From assembly GCA_030847615.1 (NCBI GenBank), contig JAUMIR010000004.1, positions 226,590,501 to 226,654,500 on the forward strand: DNA of 64,000 nt, in the 5' to 3' direction. Source of the DNA: Gambelia wislizenii. Lineage: Eukaryota > Chordata > Lepidosauria > Squamata > Crotaphytidae. The position numbers and the translations under genes are program-made. Positions 23,364-33,790 of this stretch are shown here, piece by piece. The notes under the pieces were generated by a model. It saw only the letters and a list, made by a program, of their open reading frames with translations. It did not search any database and was not told the DNA's origin. How positions within the stretch are numbered: position 1 is the stretch's first letter; each line of letters starts with the position of its first letter.

Positions 23364-23740
23364 AAAACTGTAACTCACTTAATTGTGTTTTACTATTGGG
23401 TGCATCTACAGTGTAGAAATAATGCAATTTGACACTGCTTTAACTGCCATGGTTCCATCCTACAGAATCCTGGGATTTGTAGTTTTGTGAGGCACCAGCA
23501 CTCTTTGGCAGAGAAGGCTAAAGACTTTGTAAAACCACAAATGCCAGGATGCCATAGGATGGAGCACTTAACGTGGTGTCAAACTGCATTAAGTTCTACA
23601 GCGTAGATGCACCCATTATATTGTTATGTGTTTTCTTTGTACCTTTTTAGTTAACCTTGTTGTGAGCCACAGTAAATCTGGCTTTTGGGAGAAAGGTGAG
23701 ATGTAAGTCAAATAATAACTAAACAAACAAACAAAACAAC
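23364..23740 (+). mobile_element. L2 LINE 3' tail, right part (interrupted by MITE)
   Basis: TTAATTGTGTTTTACTATT continues after the MITE into TTGTGAGCCACAGTAAATCT and GGGAGAAAGGTGAGATGTAA, the standard L2 tail, then an AAAC-rich end. Confidence 0.75.
23398..23614. mobile_element. 217-bp palindromic MITE
   Basis: The ends GGGTGCATCTACAGTGTAGA and CTACAGCGTAGATGCACCC are inverted repeats that continue inwards through most of the element (AATCCTGGGATTTGTAGTTT near the centre). Related elements sit at 39098-39314 and 52253-52472. It lies within an L2 tail. Confidence 0.85.
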
Positions 23741-24032
23741 AGAAGCCTTGTACGGATAATGAGGAATATTGTACTTTGCATTAACATTGCACTTCTAAAT
23801 GTGCACCAAACACAAAGAGGTGTACTTGAAAACACAGTAGGTCACTCCACATCCATGAGCAACAGAATTATAGAGAAGAAAAGCAGGGCTGTAACACGTA
23901 CACTTTCAGAGTCTCCACTCCAGGACAATGGACACAACAACTTATTCAGGAAAAAGAGGAAAGGGATGGAACACTTGCCAAAATACAAAAGCCAACAAAA
24001 ATGGAGTTCAGAATGGCCTACCCTAAATACTA

Positions 24033-24240
24033 CAGTTTTCCCTACACATTCACGGATTTAAGTATCCACGGCTTGAAAATAATCTTTAAAAAAAAATCCA
24101 AAAAACAAACCTTGATTTTGCCATCTTATATAAGGGACACTATTTTGCTATACCATTGCATATAATGGGACTTATTTACTGATTTGGGTATTCACATGGG
24201 GTCCTGGAACCAAACCCCAGTGAATATAAAGAGACAACTG
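24033..24240. mobile_element. Tigger/MER2-like MITE, 208 bp, TA-flanked
   Basis: The left end CAGTTTTCCCTACACATTCA and right end AAAGAGACAACTG are flanked by TA. The interior (GCCATCTTATATAAGGGACA, GGGGTCCTGGAACCAAACCC) is nearly the same as in 54734-54962. Confidence 0.85.
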
Positions 24241-24558
24241 TAGTTCTAACTGGAGTAAACTCGCTGAATCATGGCAAGTTACATTAATGTTGACTTCTAA
24301 AGTCTGCAATGATTCAATTGGTCTACTCTAGCTGGGACTAACCACTGGATTTAGACCTATACCTCTGCAGTTGCAGAGCAGAGCTAGGCGTGGAGGAAAG
24401 TGGAGCTCCAGAGCATGCTAGTGGCCAGATAGAAACAAAGATAGAAATGTCTGCCACTAGTCTAACTCTTGTTTGGTCAACCTGATGCAGTGACAAGCAA
24501 AACTATTAGAAGCAGTGGCAGTAGCTTCCACAGACAGTTGAGTATATGCTGGAGTAGG

Positions 24559-24668
24559 GATGATGGAGCCCTCCAGATATTTTTGGACTGCAGTTCCCAG
24601 CAGCCCTTAACAGCACAGACAGTGGCCAGGAATGCTGGGATTTGCAGTCCTACAAAATATCTGTATGA
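24559..24668. mobile_element. Palindromic MITE (hAT-like, CTGCAGTTCCCAGCA core)
   Basis: CCTCCAGATATTTTTGGACT and CAGTCCTACAAAATATCTG are inverse complements around a short centre. This family of short fold-back elements is frequent in lizard introns. No target duplication established. Confidence 0.68.
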
Positions 24669-24703
24669 CTACATTATTCTAACTCGTGTATACAGAATCC
24701 AGA

Positions 24704-24815
24704 GATTGGGAATGTTAACACTTTTTGGACTGCAATCCTCAAAGCCTCCCAGGCACCATGATTAAGGATTTTGAGAGTTGTACTTCCCCAAAAAGAAACT
24801 TTCCCAAGCTCTGGA
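24704..24815. mobile_element. Palindromic MITE, second copy
   Basis: ACTTTTTGGACTGCAATCCT and AGTTGTACTTCCCCAAAAAG form an imperfect fold-back with the same core arrangement as the neighbour at 24559. Confidence 0.62.
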
Positions 24816-24829
24816 AAGCAATCTGCAGT

Positions 24830-25378
24830 AATTATTTGAGGAAAAGCAAGAGGGAAGAATGGTATCAAATGAGTAAGGATGCTTGTAAGGAAAATGCATT
24901 GTAATGTTTTATATCTGACATTTCTAAACATCAAAAATAGTTTTAAAAGGGTTAAATACTTGAGGTCATTTTTGTTTGCTCTCTGGCTTCTGAGCTCTTC
25001 AGGTTAATAACAAAATGAAAAGAACACGAATGCTGTCAGTATCCAGGACCGCACCAACTAATGAGCTGAAGTCTACTGCTATGAGGCAAAGTCACTGAGT
25101 GATTATTTTAAAAACAAACCAGCCCCAGCACTTTCCCAAAATGGTAACCATAGAATTATCTTAGAAAACAGGTTAACCACTAAATTTATCACACCCTGCG
25201 TTTGGGTCCTGCCATCTTTCTCTACTCTGTCTCAAGCTTTTCAAACACTGCACCTCTGTTGAGCAATAATAATCTGGAAGTCATTGAGTTAGTTCTTTCT
25301 CTCCCCTTTTCTTTTTAAATGGATTATCAGCAAGGTACTTTTTTTGGAAGGGATTTTTTTTTTAAGTTTCTCATATTG
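24830..25378. other. Intronic DNA with no assigned feature
   Basis: Nothing recognised apart from short T-rich runs at 25340-25365. Confidence 0.4.
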
Positions 25379-25379
25379 C

Positions 25380-25450
25380 AGTAGAGTAAAATGAATGGTG
25401 GACTAGGACCCTGGGAGACCAGGATTCGAATCCACACTCAACCATGGAAA
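25380..25450 (+). mobile_element. ACA-type tRNA-derived SINE, left half
   Basis: TGGTGGACTAGGACCCTGGG and the B-box-like GGATTCGAATCC belong to the tRNA-derived head of the ACA SINE, whose full form is seen at 53325. The SINE stops at CATGGAAA, where DIRS-1 begins; its continuation is at 33650. Confidence 0.8.
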
Positions 25451-25707
25451 GGACAGGTTACTTACCTGTGATTGTAGTTCTACAAGTGGACATCTGTGAA
25501 ATCACACATTGAGTTACTACGACTGTGCAGAATAGCATTCAGAATATTCTAAAGCAGTTAGGCAAAGCTTTTGGGCGGTAGCTCCGCCCACCTCCCTGTG
25601 GTATAAATACCAAGCCCACCAAAAAGTACCTCAGTTCCATGTCTGCCACACATGCAGCATCAATGAAACTAAGGAACTGCAGGACACATGAGGGGAGGAT
25701 GAGTGGG

Positions 25708-25795
25708 TTTGTGTGATTTCACAGATGACCACTCAAAGAACTACAGTCACAAATAAGTAACCTGTCCATCAAGGTCTCTGTGAATCACATAACTG
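25708..25795. repeat. Internal complementary region of DIRS-1
   Basis: AATAAGTAACCTGTCC is the inverse complement of the element's left edge and is followed directly by ATCAAGGTCTCTGTGAATCA, the inverse complement of its right edge. The two edges therefore appear joined, as expected of the DIRS region that templates circle closure. Confidence 0.82.
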
Positions 25796-26199
25796 GGAGA
25801 TTAGCAAAATGCACTGTACAGGTGGTGGGAATGTCATGCATCAACCAACATAGTGGCTTAGCACCCCATAAAGGAACAAGACACAAGACACATGATAAGG
25901 CACAAATAAGAGATTTTGTATTACAAGATTAATTGTGTAGTTCAGGAGAAAAGCAAGAATAAAACAAGTGTGATCCGTAAGGCACATCAGTAAATAAAAC
26001 CCTGTGGTTACAGCAGGGTAAAGGCACATGGCTTGAAATATAGCAAATAACAAAAATGAAAGCTATTGCCAAGCAGTACAGTGACAGAATAAGTCACAGA
26101 AACAAGGAAATAAAAAGGCATTATAAGATATGCATCATAAAAACAGAGAAAAAACAAAATCACTTATCAATGGCAGGAATACATGACATCAACACAGCT

Positions 26200-26920
26200 C
26201 TGCCAAAACCAGCATCAGTCTTAGACCGAGTATCAATATAATGTGAAACAAAAGTTATGGGTTGGGATTAAACATCAGCCCAACAAACGTCCAACAAAGG
26301 AACTCCTGCCAAAAAGGCAGAAGAAGCAGCAACTGGCTGGTGGAATGTCCTCAAACCTGAGGAGGGGGTTTGACACAAGCCAGTTCATATGCAAGTTGGA
26401 TCACCAAAATCATCCACTTGGACAGCCTCTGAGGAGAAACGGGAAGTCCAAGCTTACTCTGAGAGACATTGTGAATGTCGAGATGGAGCAGTCCTGTCTA
26501 TGCAGAATGTGAGAAATCTCCGCACGTTGAGTGTGTGGAGCTTTCGCTTGAGTTCATTCATGAGATTTCTGAAGAAAGCAGGGAGTATAATGTCCTGATT
26601 CAGATGGAAAGCAGAAACCACTTTTGGAAGAAAAGAAATGTCCGGGCGTAAAATGACCTTATCCTCGTGGAACTGAAGGTATGGCTGGTCCACACGAGGC
26701 GTACACTTTACCAGCTCAACGAACTGAGGTGATAACCACCAAGAATGCAGTCTTATGCGAAAGAAGGCAAAGGTTGCAGGATGCCATGGCTTGGAATGCA
26801 CAGACGCAGCTGAGAAAGAACCAGATCAAGACTCCAAGGTGAAGTCGGTCCCAAGATAGGAGAATGCAGGTTACAGTACCCCTTAAGAATTTTTTTTCAC
26901 AAGAGGGTACTGAAAGCAAG
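26200..26920 (-). pseudogene. DIRS-1 tyrosine recombinase remnant
   Basis: Broken frames contain KTAFLVVITSVR (the segment with the first catalytic arginine), DISFLPKVVSAFHLNQDIIL, and the C-terminal block SSAFLAGVPLLDVC with VSHY as the presumed nucleophile tyrosine. The HxxR motif reads HSTS, so the second arginine is changed while the histidine stays. Frameshifts occur near 26730 and 26450. Confidence 0.75.
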
Positions 26921-27217
26921 AGGGATGACAGGAGGAAGCGGTGAGAGATAGCTACCAGATAAACTCTGATGGTTGATACAGAGAGACCAGCTTCAGAGAA
27001 GTAGAGCAGGAATTCGAGAACATCTCAAATACCAGCTTGATCTGGAGAACGGCCTTTGTCCAACACAAAAGAAACAAAACATTGCCATCAGTAGGTATAG
27101 GAACAGTCAGTCAATGGGCAATGAGATGCGTTGATGATGTTCTAGATTTGGATTGGTAAGTCCATCAGAGAAAGAGCCTCCACATGGTGAGGCTCAGCAT
27201 GTCAAGGCCTGGTGGAT

Positions 27218-27569
27218 CTAGCTGTTGCACACTGAAAGGAGGTCAGACCAGAGAGGTAGACACTTGAACATCCAGTTCAAGAGAGACAGGAGGACTGCAA
27301 ACCACAGTTGGCGAGGCCACCACAGTGTGATCAAAATGCACCAAGCATGATCAGTGTGGAGCTTCACAATGACTCCGGAGATCAGCAGAAATGGAGGAAA
27401 TGCATATAATAGGGGACTGTTCCAGTTGAACAGGAAAGCGTCCCCCTTGGAGTCCAGGTGATGAATCCAAGAGCAAAACTCTCGACACCGAATGTTCTCT
27501 GCACTTGCAAATAGGTCTACCCAAGGAGCCTCCCATTTGGAGAACACTAATTGAAGGACATCCATTCAT
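27218..27569 (-). pseudogene. DIRS-1 polymerase C-terminal (methyltransferase-like) remnant
   Basis: The frame includes WVDLFASAENIRC, GDAFLFNWNSPLLYAFPPF and LITLWWPRQLWF, the block that ends the RT/RNase H ORF in DIRS elements. The preceding RNase H and RT are deleted. Confidence 0.77.
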
Positions 27570-27699
27570 TTGATTGCATACCCGCAGCGCACTCTGTCTA
27601 GCACGCAGGAGTCAGTGATAATTGGGGGGGGGGGCAAGAGGAATGGTGGTAAGAAAGCCTGTTGCCAAAGTAAATTCTGGAGGGAGAAGAGGGAAGGCC

Positions 27700-30165
27700 C
27701 AGCAGCAAATCAAAGGTGATGTTTCATAGAATCCATCTTCTTCTTGAGATAAGGACAGTACCGAGAGGGAGCTTTGTGAGGAGGTAGTGAAGGAACTGAT
27801 TCATCTGGCCTCTGCCTACAGTACCAAGTCAGGCTGGAACATCTTTGCGTAGAGGAGGACCTAGACCATCCATAACAGGACTTCGGTTGGAATCATGATT
27901 GGGTTGGGAGGCCAAACATGTGGACTGTTGTGCTCATTTTGGGGATCAGCTCACGCTTGTTGCCTTTTTTCTTCTGTTTCTTTGAGGAAGAGCCCTACCT
28001 CATCAAATGGCATATCTTCTATTGTAGATCAAGCCTGTGAAGATAGACCCAATGACCATAGCCAGACGTGATCTTGTAAAGCAACTATCCAGATAGAGTC
28101 TTGGCAACACTGTCTGCAAAATGGCAGATGGAATTAATCTGATGGCCTGCTAGAGAGCGGGCCTCACTGTAGAGGGCCATGGCCAGTCGCTTTTCATCAT
28201 TTACCAACAAAGGGAACACTCGTTCCCAAAGATGCTGCTGATATGTAGACATGCATGCCAAGTAGCTAGCAATTCAGATCCCAAGAGCCACAGAGGTACA
28301 GAATTTTTTTAGACAAATCTAAATGTTTATCTTCATGGTCTCCAGGAGTGCTTTGAGTCTTCTGGAGAGACTTGGACTGGGAAGCCTCAATAATAATGGA
28401 GTTGAGTTTTGAGTGTTGAGAGAGACAGTCAGCCTCGAGTTTGACAATCTGGTAGACGGTGCTGATTTTCTTGGAGGTGGATGGGATGGAAGAAGATGTA
28501 GACCAAGAGTGGCAAGCTATATACAAAACAGAAGGCAGTAATGGAATAGAAGAAGGGGTTGGAACCTTTGTTTGGATCTGCCCACAAACGGAATCAATGG
28601 GGTTGTCTTCAGAATGATCCATCTTCAAGTCAAAGACGTCAGCCATTCAAATGATCTGCTCATGTTCCCTGAGAGTTTGAGGAGAGGAGATAAAGGGTTG
28701 CAGTGTCTCAGAGTCATGAGCGGACACATCCGAGAACTTGGAAGAGGAATGCCTGCTATGGCAAGCATGGTCATGGTCTGACCTATTAGACAAACGAGGA
28801 GGGTCTCCTTATGGGCAGCACTGGCATCAAGCAGCGCAGGCCAATCAGCCACAAAGTGGAGAGGAGAGCTCTGCTGAAGCAGATGTCGATGATCTTCCAA
28901 AGGGGATGAATTATAACAAAACGGACAACAGAAGAATGAAAACAGGACTTCCACTTCCTTTTGATCAGTGAGCGTCTACAGGAAGGAGAATGCCGGTGTC
29001 AAAGCAGGTGATATTTACAGCCATAGTATGGATTGTAGTCATAAAGACTTTCTGGGCTGTCGTAGTAGAGTAGTATGAAGATGACCGACAGGAATCTGAG
29101 TGGTCATGTCAATCCCGACAGTGGCCAGAATCACATTGATACCTACAGTGACCATGCCTGGAACAACTCTGTAAATCAGAGGAATAGGCCCAATCAGAAC
29201 CCGTCAAAACACAGAAGGCAATACAACGGGAGTCAGAATCTGAAACATGGCATTTTGGTGGAGGTGGTAGAGGTGGAGTAGGGAGTCAAGGCTTGGTTTG
29301 CTCGACCAATGGAAGCACTTCATCAAGGACCACACTAACAGCTTTCTGCGTGGGTTCAAAGATGGCCAGAACAGTAGACTGCTATACCTTGGAAGTTGCA
29401 AGATCCTGCTCACCCGCAGGTTTGGCAGTTATCTCAATTTGGATAATATTCAAGGGTTTGACAACCTGTTGAGATGGAGAAGTCAACACTCGAACTGGAG
29501 TCTGTATAGGTGTAATTGCAGGAAACAAATATTTTTCTGCCAGAAGAGGAGGAAGAGGAGAAGAGGGAGGATCAGCTGACTTGTCCTTCTTTTTTTTTAT
29601 GCTGCTTCTTCTCCTTGGACAGGAGTTGATGGGACCAGGATAGGTGAGTCCTGACCCTTCAAAAGTAGAAGGGTGACAAGTACCCTCTGATGAAACAACA
29701 TCACCACAAGATCGCTTTGTGGTGGAGATGTGGGCAGCTGCCTCACCATGTGAATGTTTCAAAGATGAGTGAGGTTTTAAAGCTGGATAGGAATGAGAAG
29801 TACCAGGCAAGGAGTGCTGAGATGTGTGCCTGAAAGGGTCTTTCAAGGTAGTCAGTACTGACACAGCTCAAGTCTTGGAGTCACGATGGATATTGGAATC
29901 CTTTGATGGTCGATATGATGATGGTGTTATCAGTCAGTTTCAAGGATTGCTTGTAGAGTCTCGATTTCCTATTTCTTCAAACCTGAGGAGTGAAGGCCTT
30001 ACAATGTTGACACAAAGTGATGACATGGGCCTTGCCCAAGCAGAGAAGGCACTTGGACTGTCTATTGCAGATCAGAATCTTTGTGCTGCATACCGAGCAA
30101 CGCTTAAACAAAGCTGGACATATCACAATTGAAGGAAGAAAACTGAAAGAGAAACTGCCAAAGAA
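27700..30165 (-). pseudogene. DIRS-1 Gag remnant
   Basis: Frames between 30165 and 28266 align in order with Gag of DIRS-2 and DIRS-3: first a cysteine-rich start with FKRCSVCSTKI and CLLCLGKAHVITLCQHCKAF, then low-complexity sequence, then the block SIPLLPSVLYIACHSW with STSKKISTVY. Several stops and frameshifts are present. The copia insertion lies immediately upstream of the Gag start. Confidence 0.75.
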
Positions 30166-30170
30166 GAATA

Positions 30171-30541
30171 TGTCAGGGGATGATAGGACACGCAACCCCC
30201 AGCAGAAGCCAAAAAGTATCTCAGCAAATTCAGTAGCAACCCTTTCCCAAGAATACTCACACACAGACTGCTTGACATCCAACTAAGCAGGAGGCACTTT
30301 TATCTTCAAACTCAAACAGTTGCAATATGTACAAATATTTACAATTGAAGGAAAACTACATCACCAGGCCTCAGCATTCACAGGAAGAGAAGGAAGTGAG
30401 CTCTATTCTGAGCTCTCATATATATATCTACAAGACATTGCCTCTTAGTGGCCTGACTAGGCATGACTTGGTAGTTCATGCAGCATGGGTCTGCAGATGT
30501 TCGGCCATTTTATAATGGAGTTCAGTTTCTAAATCCTAACA
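30171..30541 (-). repeat. Copia 3' LTR
   Basis: It begins TGTCAGGGGATGATAGGACA and ends CCTAACA. By eye it differs from the other LTR at about a tenth of positions, which indicates an old insertion. Confidence 0.92.
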
Positions 30542-30666
30542 ATCCCCTCCTAAATGGTCAAACTACTGCTCAGGACACATATTATCATCACAAAATAACA
30601 TCACTAACATACATTGTTGGACATCAATTGTCTGTTGGTTGACATTCCCTTCTGACACCTTTCACC

Positions 30667-31539
30667 TTACACACTAGTGACAAGGCCCAGCCACTTTGCC
30701 AACTCCCCATGGCTTCCTGCTGGAAGGGCTTTTGTGAGCAGGTCTGCAACACTGTCCTCAGATAGACAGTACCTAAGACACAAGACACCTTCTTGTATCA
30801 ACTGCCTCACATTTTGGTAGCGTACCGCAATGTACTTGGTCCTGCATTTCAGATTTTCTGCTTCTGCCATAGCTATGCAGGCTTGTAAGTTCTCAGGCAC
30901 CTCAACAGGCATTTGGCACGGCTCCCCAAGGTCTGCAAGCATCTGCCTAACCCATTGTACCTCACTTGCCATCTCAGACAAGGCTGCGAATTCAGCTTCA
31001 GTGGTACTAATGGCCACAGAGTTCTGCTTCCTTGATCTCCACACTATGGTGCTCTCTGCATACCTGACCACCAACCCAGTCACTGACTTCCTGTCTGAAG
31101 TCTCAGCAGCAAAATAGCTATCCACACAGCACTCCAGGATCACCTGATTTCCTGCCAGCTTCAAACGCATGTCTCTGGTTCCCTTGAGAAAACTAACTAC
31201 CCTCTTCAGGGCTTCCCAATCCACCCTCCTTGGCTTGGAGACTCTTCTGCTGAGCACCCCCAACTGCAAAACTGATGTCAGGCCTTGTGTTGTTTGCACT
31301 AGACTGGAAACCTTATGGGAAGTAAATTTGCATTCCACCGCGTTCACCCACTCACGGAACCTGTCTGCAGCCTGATTTTTCTCCTTCAGTAAGTATACAT
31401 AGGTGTACCTAGTGTGTCTGTCCACTATCACAAATAAATAGCAGTTAGTGGACTTATAGGGGCCTGCTAAATCAGCGTGGACAACATCAAAGGGTCTGTT
31501 GTTGACACATTGGGGGTTTTTTGGCAACAAGGAAAGCAT
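30667..31539 (-). pseudogene. Copia Pol remnant: integrase N-part fused in frame to RT end and RNase H
   Basis: This is a continuous 290-codon frame. Residues 1-75 hold the integrase core start (FDVVHADLAGPYKS, with the first catalytic aspartate, and DRHTRYTYVYLLKE). From about residue 85 it passes directly into the RT end (SKPRRVDWEALKRVVSFLKG) and then RNase H (CVDSYFAAETSDRKSVTG, SRKQNSVAISTTEAEFAALS, ending DSVADLLTKALPAG). The second and third integrase acidic residues and the RT YVDD core are absent. In RNase H the usual DADW/DADY start reads VDSYF. It cannot be active. Confidence 0.88.
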
Positions 31540-31649
31540 TCACATTAACTTTCCTGCACACAGCACATTCTAAGAACCTTGGGCACTGTTTCATGCTTAA
31601 ACCAGGGCACACTTTTGCTAGCTCCTTTGACCCTTTGTAAACAGCATAC

Positions 31650-32197
31650 CCCATTAGCCTGTGGTAGTAATGGACACACTTATCATGTAGGGCACACTGT
31701 CTGCGGGGTTCACATTTGCCACCTTCCCTTTAGGCAACATGTAATACAACTCATGTTTCTTTATCCCTTTTGCACAGGCATTATTCATGTTATGCCCTTC
31801 TGTTACTGTACAGTGTTCCCCCACAAATATCACTTTATAACCATCAGTAGTAATTTGGGACACACTTAATATACAATTCTCTAGTTTGTTAATACATAAC
31901 ATATTTTCAAAATCTTTACCAAGAGGGCACATATGTGGTGCCCATTTTCTGCACCTTGCTGGGAGCACCATCTGCAAGGGTAATATTGGTTATTAAAGAA
32001 TTTTTAACATTGCTCAACGACTGTAAATCATTAACAATATTGTGTGTGGCCCCACTATCAAGTAACCAAATTCTTTCCCCAGTACCATCAGGATCGTGGC
32101 TTGCAGCCTGAGAGGATGCACCTTTCCTATCTGGTGCAGGCATTTTACAGTCCTTCTGAAAATGTCTAGGCTTTTTGCATCTGAAACAGCGTTTCAC
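31650..32197 (-). pseudogene. Copia Gag zinc knuckle and protease remnant
   Basis: The frame opens with a CCHC knuckle CFRCKKPRHFQKDC and continues to the protease active site WLLDSGATHNIVND. It shifts frame near 31950 and continues to about 31650 (VGEHCTVTEGHNMNN). Confidence 0.88.
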
Positions 32198-32397
32198 ATA
32201 GCTGCAGGCTCCTCTTCTTCCACAGGTGCCTCTGTTTCAGTGCTCTCCTGATTGCATCTGGTAATTTGTGGCTATTTATTCCCCGCTATCTGGGAATCAA
32301 ATTGCTTGCATTGGACCTCTTCCAGAATACGCCCAGCTACCAGGTCTACAGACAAATCACTCTCCCTGGTACTCTGCAGACTATACATTAGGAAATC

Positions 32398-32909
32398 CTA
32401 TTCTTTTGGCAAACTGCCCAATAAAATAAAACACTTAGTGGCTTCTGGATTGTCCACCTCTCTATTGGCCACCTCTTGAAAAAGCTGCCTCATTTCTTCC
32501 AAATGGGCTTTCATACAGCCTCCAGTAGATGGTTTTGTGTTATAAAGTCTCTTAGTCCATATCATCTTCAGAGGCAAGACGAATTCTGATGAACTGATTT
32601 CAAAGCTGTCCAAAGCTGAAAGGTTGTCTTTGCTGGGGCCACATGTATTAACTGGGAGGGGCTGTGCAATAAGAGCAATGCACCTCTAGCCATCTGGTCT
32701 GCTAGTCTGAACGCTGCTATTTCATCTTCTGAACCCTCTGGGATCACACTTTCATTCTCCAAAATGTGCCACAAATTGTCCTTAATTAATAAAGCCTCCA
32801 TGTATAAACTCCATGCTGAATAATTTCCATCAGCCAGCTTTTCAAAGTGGATGAGACTATCATCTGCCATTCTGCTGATTGAGTCAACAATTCTCCAGCT
32901 ATGAAACAC
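32398..32909 (-). pseudogene. Copia Gag (UBN2-type) remnant
   Basis: The start is MADDSLIHFEKLADGNYSAW, followed by LADQMARGALLLLHSPSQLI and ATKCFILLGSLPKE in two frames separated by a frameshift near 32600. The pattern is the UBN2 Gag of copia elements. Confidence 0.85.
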
Positions 32910-33084
32910 AGACAGCTGGTAGTTGGCAGCACTTCAACGTTACTTGAAGATAGTACAGAGCCTGGCTGAAACTTAACTGTTTCTCAGCCAACTAGCCAAA
33001 AACACTTAAAACAAAAGAGTTTCTGGGACGTTTCCTGGGTGCACCTTATCTAATCTGAGATCAATCAGCAGGGCCCATAGCCAC

Positions 33085-33456
33085 TGTCAGGGGATGATAG
33101 GACACTCAATCACCAGCAGAAGCCAAAAAGTATCTCAGCAGATTCAGTAGCAACCTTTCCCAAGAATAATCACAGAGATAGTGTTTCACATCCAACTAAG
33201 CAGGAGGCACTTTTAATCTCTGAAGTCAAACAGTTGCAATATGTACAAATATTTACAATCCAAGGAGAAACTGCTTCACCAGGCCTCAGCATTCACAGGA
33301 AGAGAAGGAAGTGAGTTCTGTTCTGAGCAATCATATCTATATATATGACATTGCCCCCTAGTGGCCTGACTAGGCATGACTTGATAGTTCATGCAGCATG
33401 GTTCTGCACTTGTTCGGCCATTTTATAAAATGGAGTTCAGTCTCTAGCTCCTGACA
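33085..33456 (-). repeat. Copia 5' LTR
   Basis: It begins TGTCAGGGGATGATAGGACA and ends CTCCTGACA, with TG/CA ends conserved. The adjacent internal sequence on the coding strand starts GTGGCTATGGGCCC; I could not match this to a primer tRNA. Confidence 0.92.
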
Positions 33457-33649
33457 GAATATTCCGTAGCTGCTAGTGCGGCGGATGGAAAAGAACTGAG
33501 GTGCTTTTGGCAAGCTCAGTATTTACGTACCACAGGGAGGTGGGCAGAGCTACCACTAAAATGCTTTGGCTAACTACTTTCGAATGTTCTGAATGCTGTT
33601 CTGCACAGCTGTAGTAACCCAACTGTGTGATTCACAGAGACTACAATGA

Positions 33650-33790
33650 GGAAACCATTGGATAACCTTGGGCAAGTCACAGTCTTTCCACCTTTAAAGA
33701 AGGCAATGGCAAATCCTCCTGAATAAATCTTGCCAAGAAAAGCCTATGATAGGATCACTATAAGTCTGAGTGGACTTGAAGAAACAAAAC
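33650..33790 (+). mobile_element. ACA-type SINE, right half
   Basis: GAAACCATTGGATAACCTTG and AAGAAGGCAATGGCAAATCC continue the SINE broken at 25450, through CTATGATAGGATCACTATAA to AGTGGACTTGAAG. The short word GGAAA or GAAA occurs at both junctions. Confidence 0.8.

Larger units (their letters stand above)
30171..33456 (-). mobile_element. Ty1/copia LTR retrotransposon, internally deleted
   Basis: Two LTRs (30171-30541 and 33085-33456) bound an internal part that encodes Gag, protease, part of integrase and RNase H on the minus strand. The insertion is flanked by GAATA on both sides (30166-30170 and 33457-33461). A purine tract AGGAGGGGA lies next to the 3' LTR on the coding strand. The order protease, integrase, RNase H identifies copia, not gypsy. 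At 3.3 kb it is short, because most of integrase and the RT catalytic core are missing. Confidence 0.92.
25451..33649 (-). mobile_element. DIRS-1: DIRS retrotransposon, split by a copia element
   Basis: The left edge reads GGACAGGTTACTTACCTGTG. The outer parts form inverted repeats: GGCGGTAGCTCCGCCCACCT at 25574 pairs with AGGTGGGCAGAGCTACC near 33538. An internal complementary region at 25708-25795 joins copies of both edges. Coding order on the minus strand is Gag, polymerase end, tyrosine recombinase. Compared with DIRS-2 about 1.35 kb covering RT and RNase H is missing near 27565. Without the copia insertion it would be about 4.9 kb. It lies in the intron between JARID2 exons b and c, sense to the gene, inside an ACA SINE. 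Confidence 0.87.

Noticed and set aside
25590..25615. GGTATAAATACC as a promoter TATA box at a DIRS-1 end
   Set aside because: It is in the inverted repeat and could serve the element, but the other two copies do not keep the motif, so no promoter is called.
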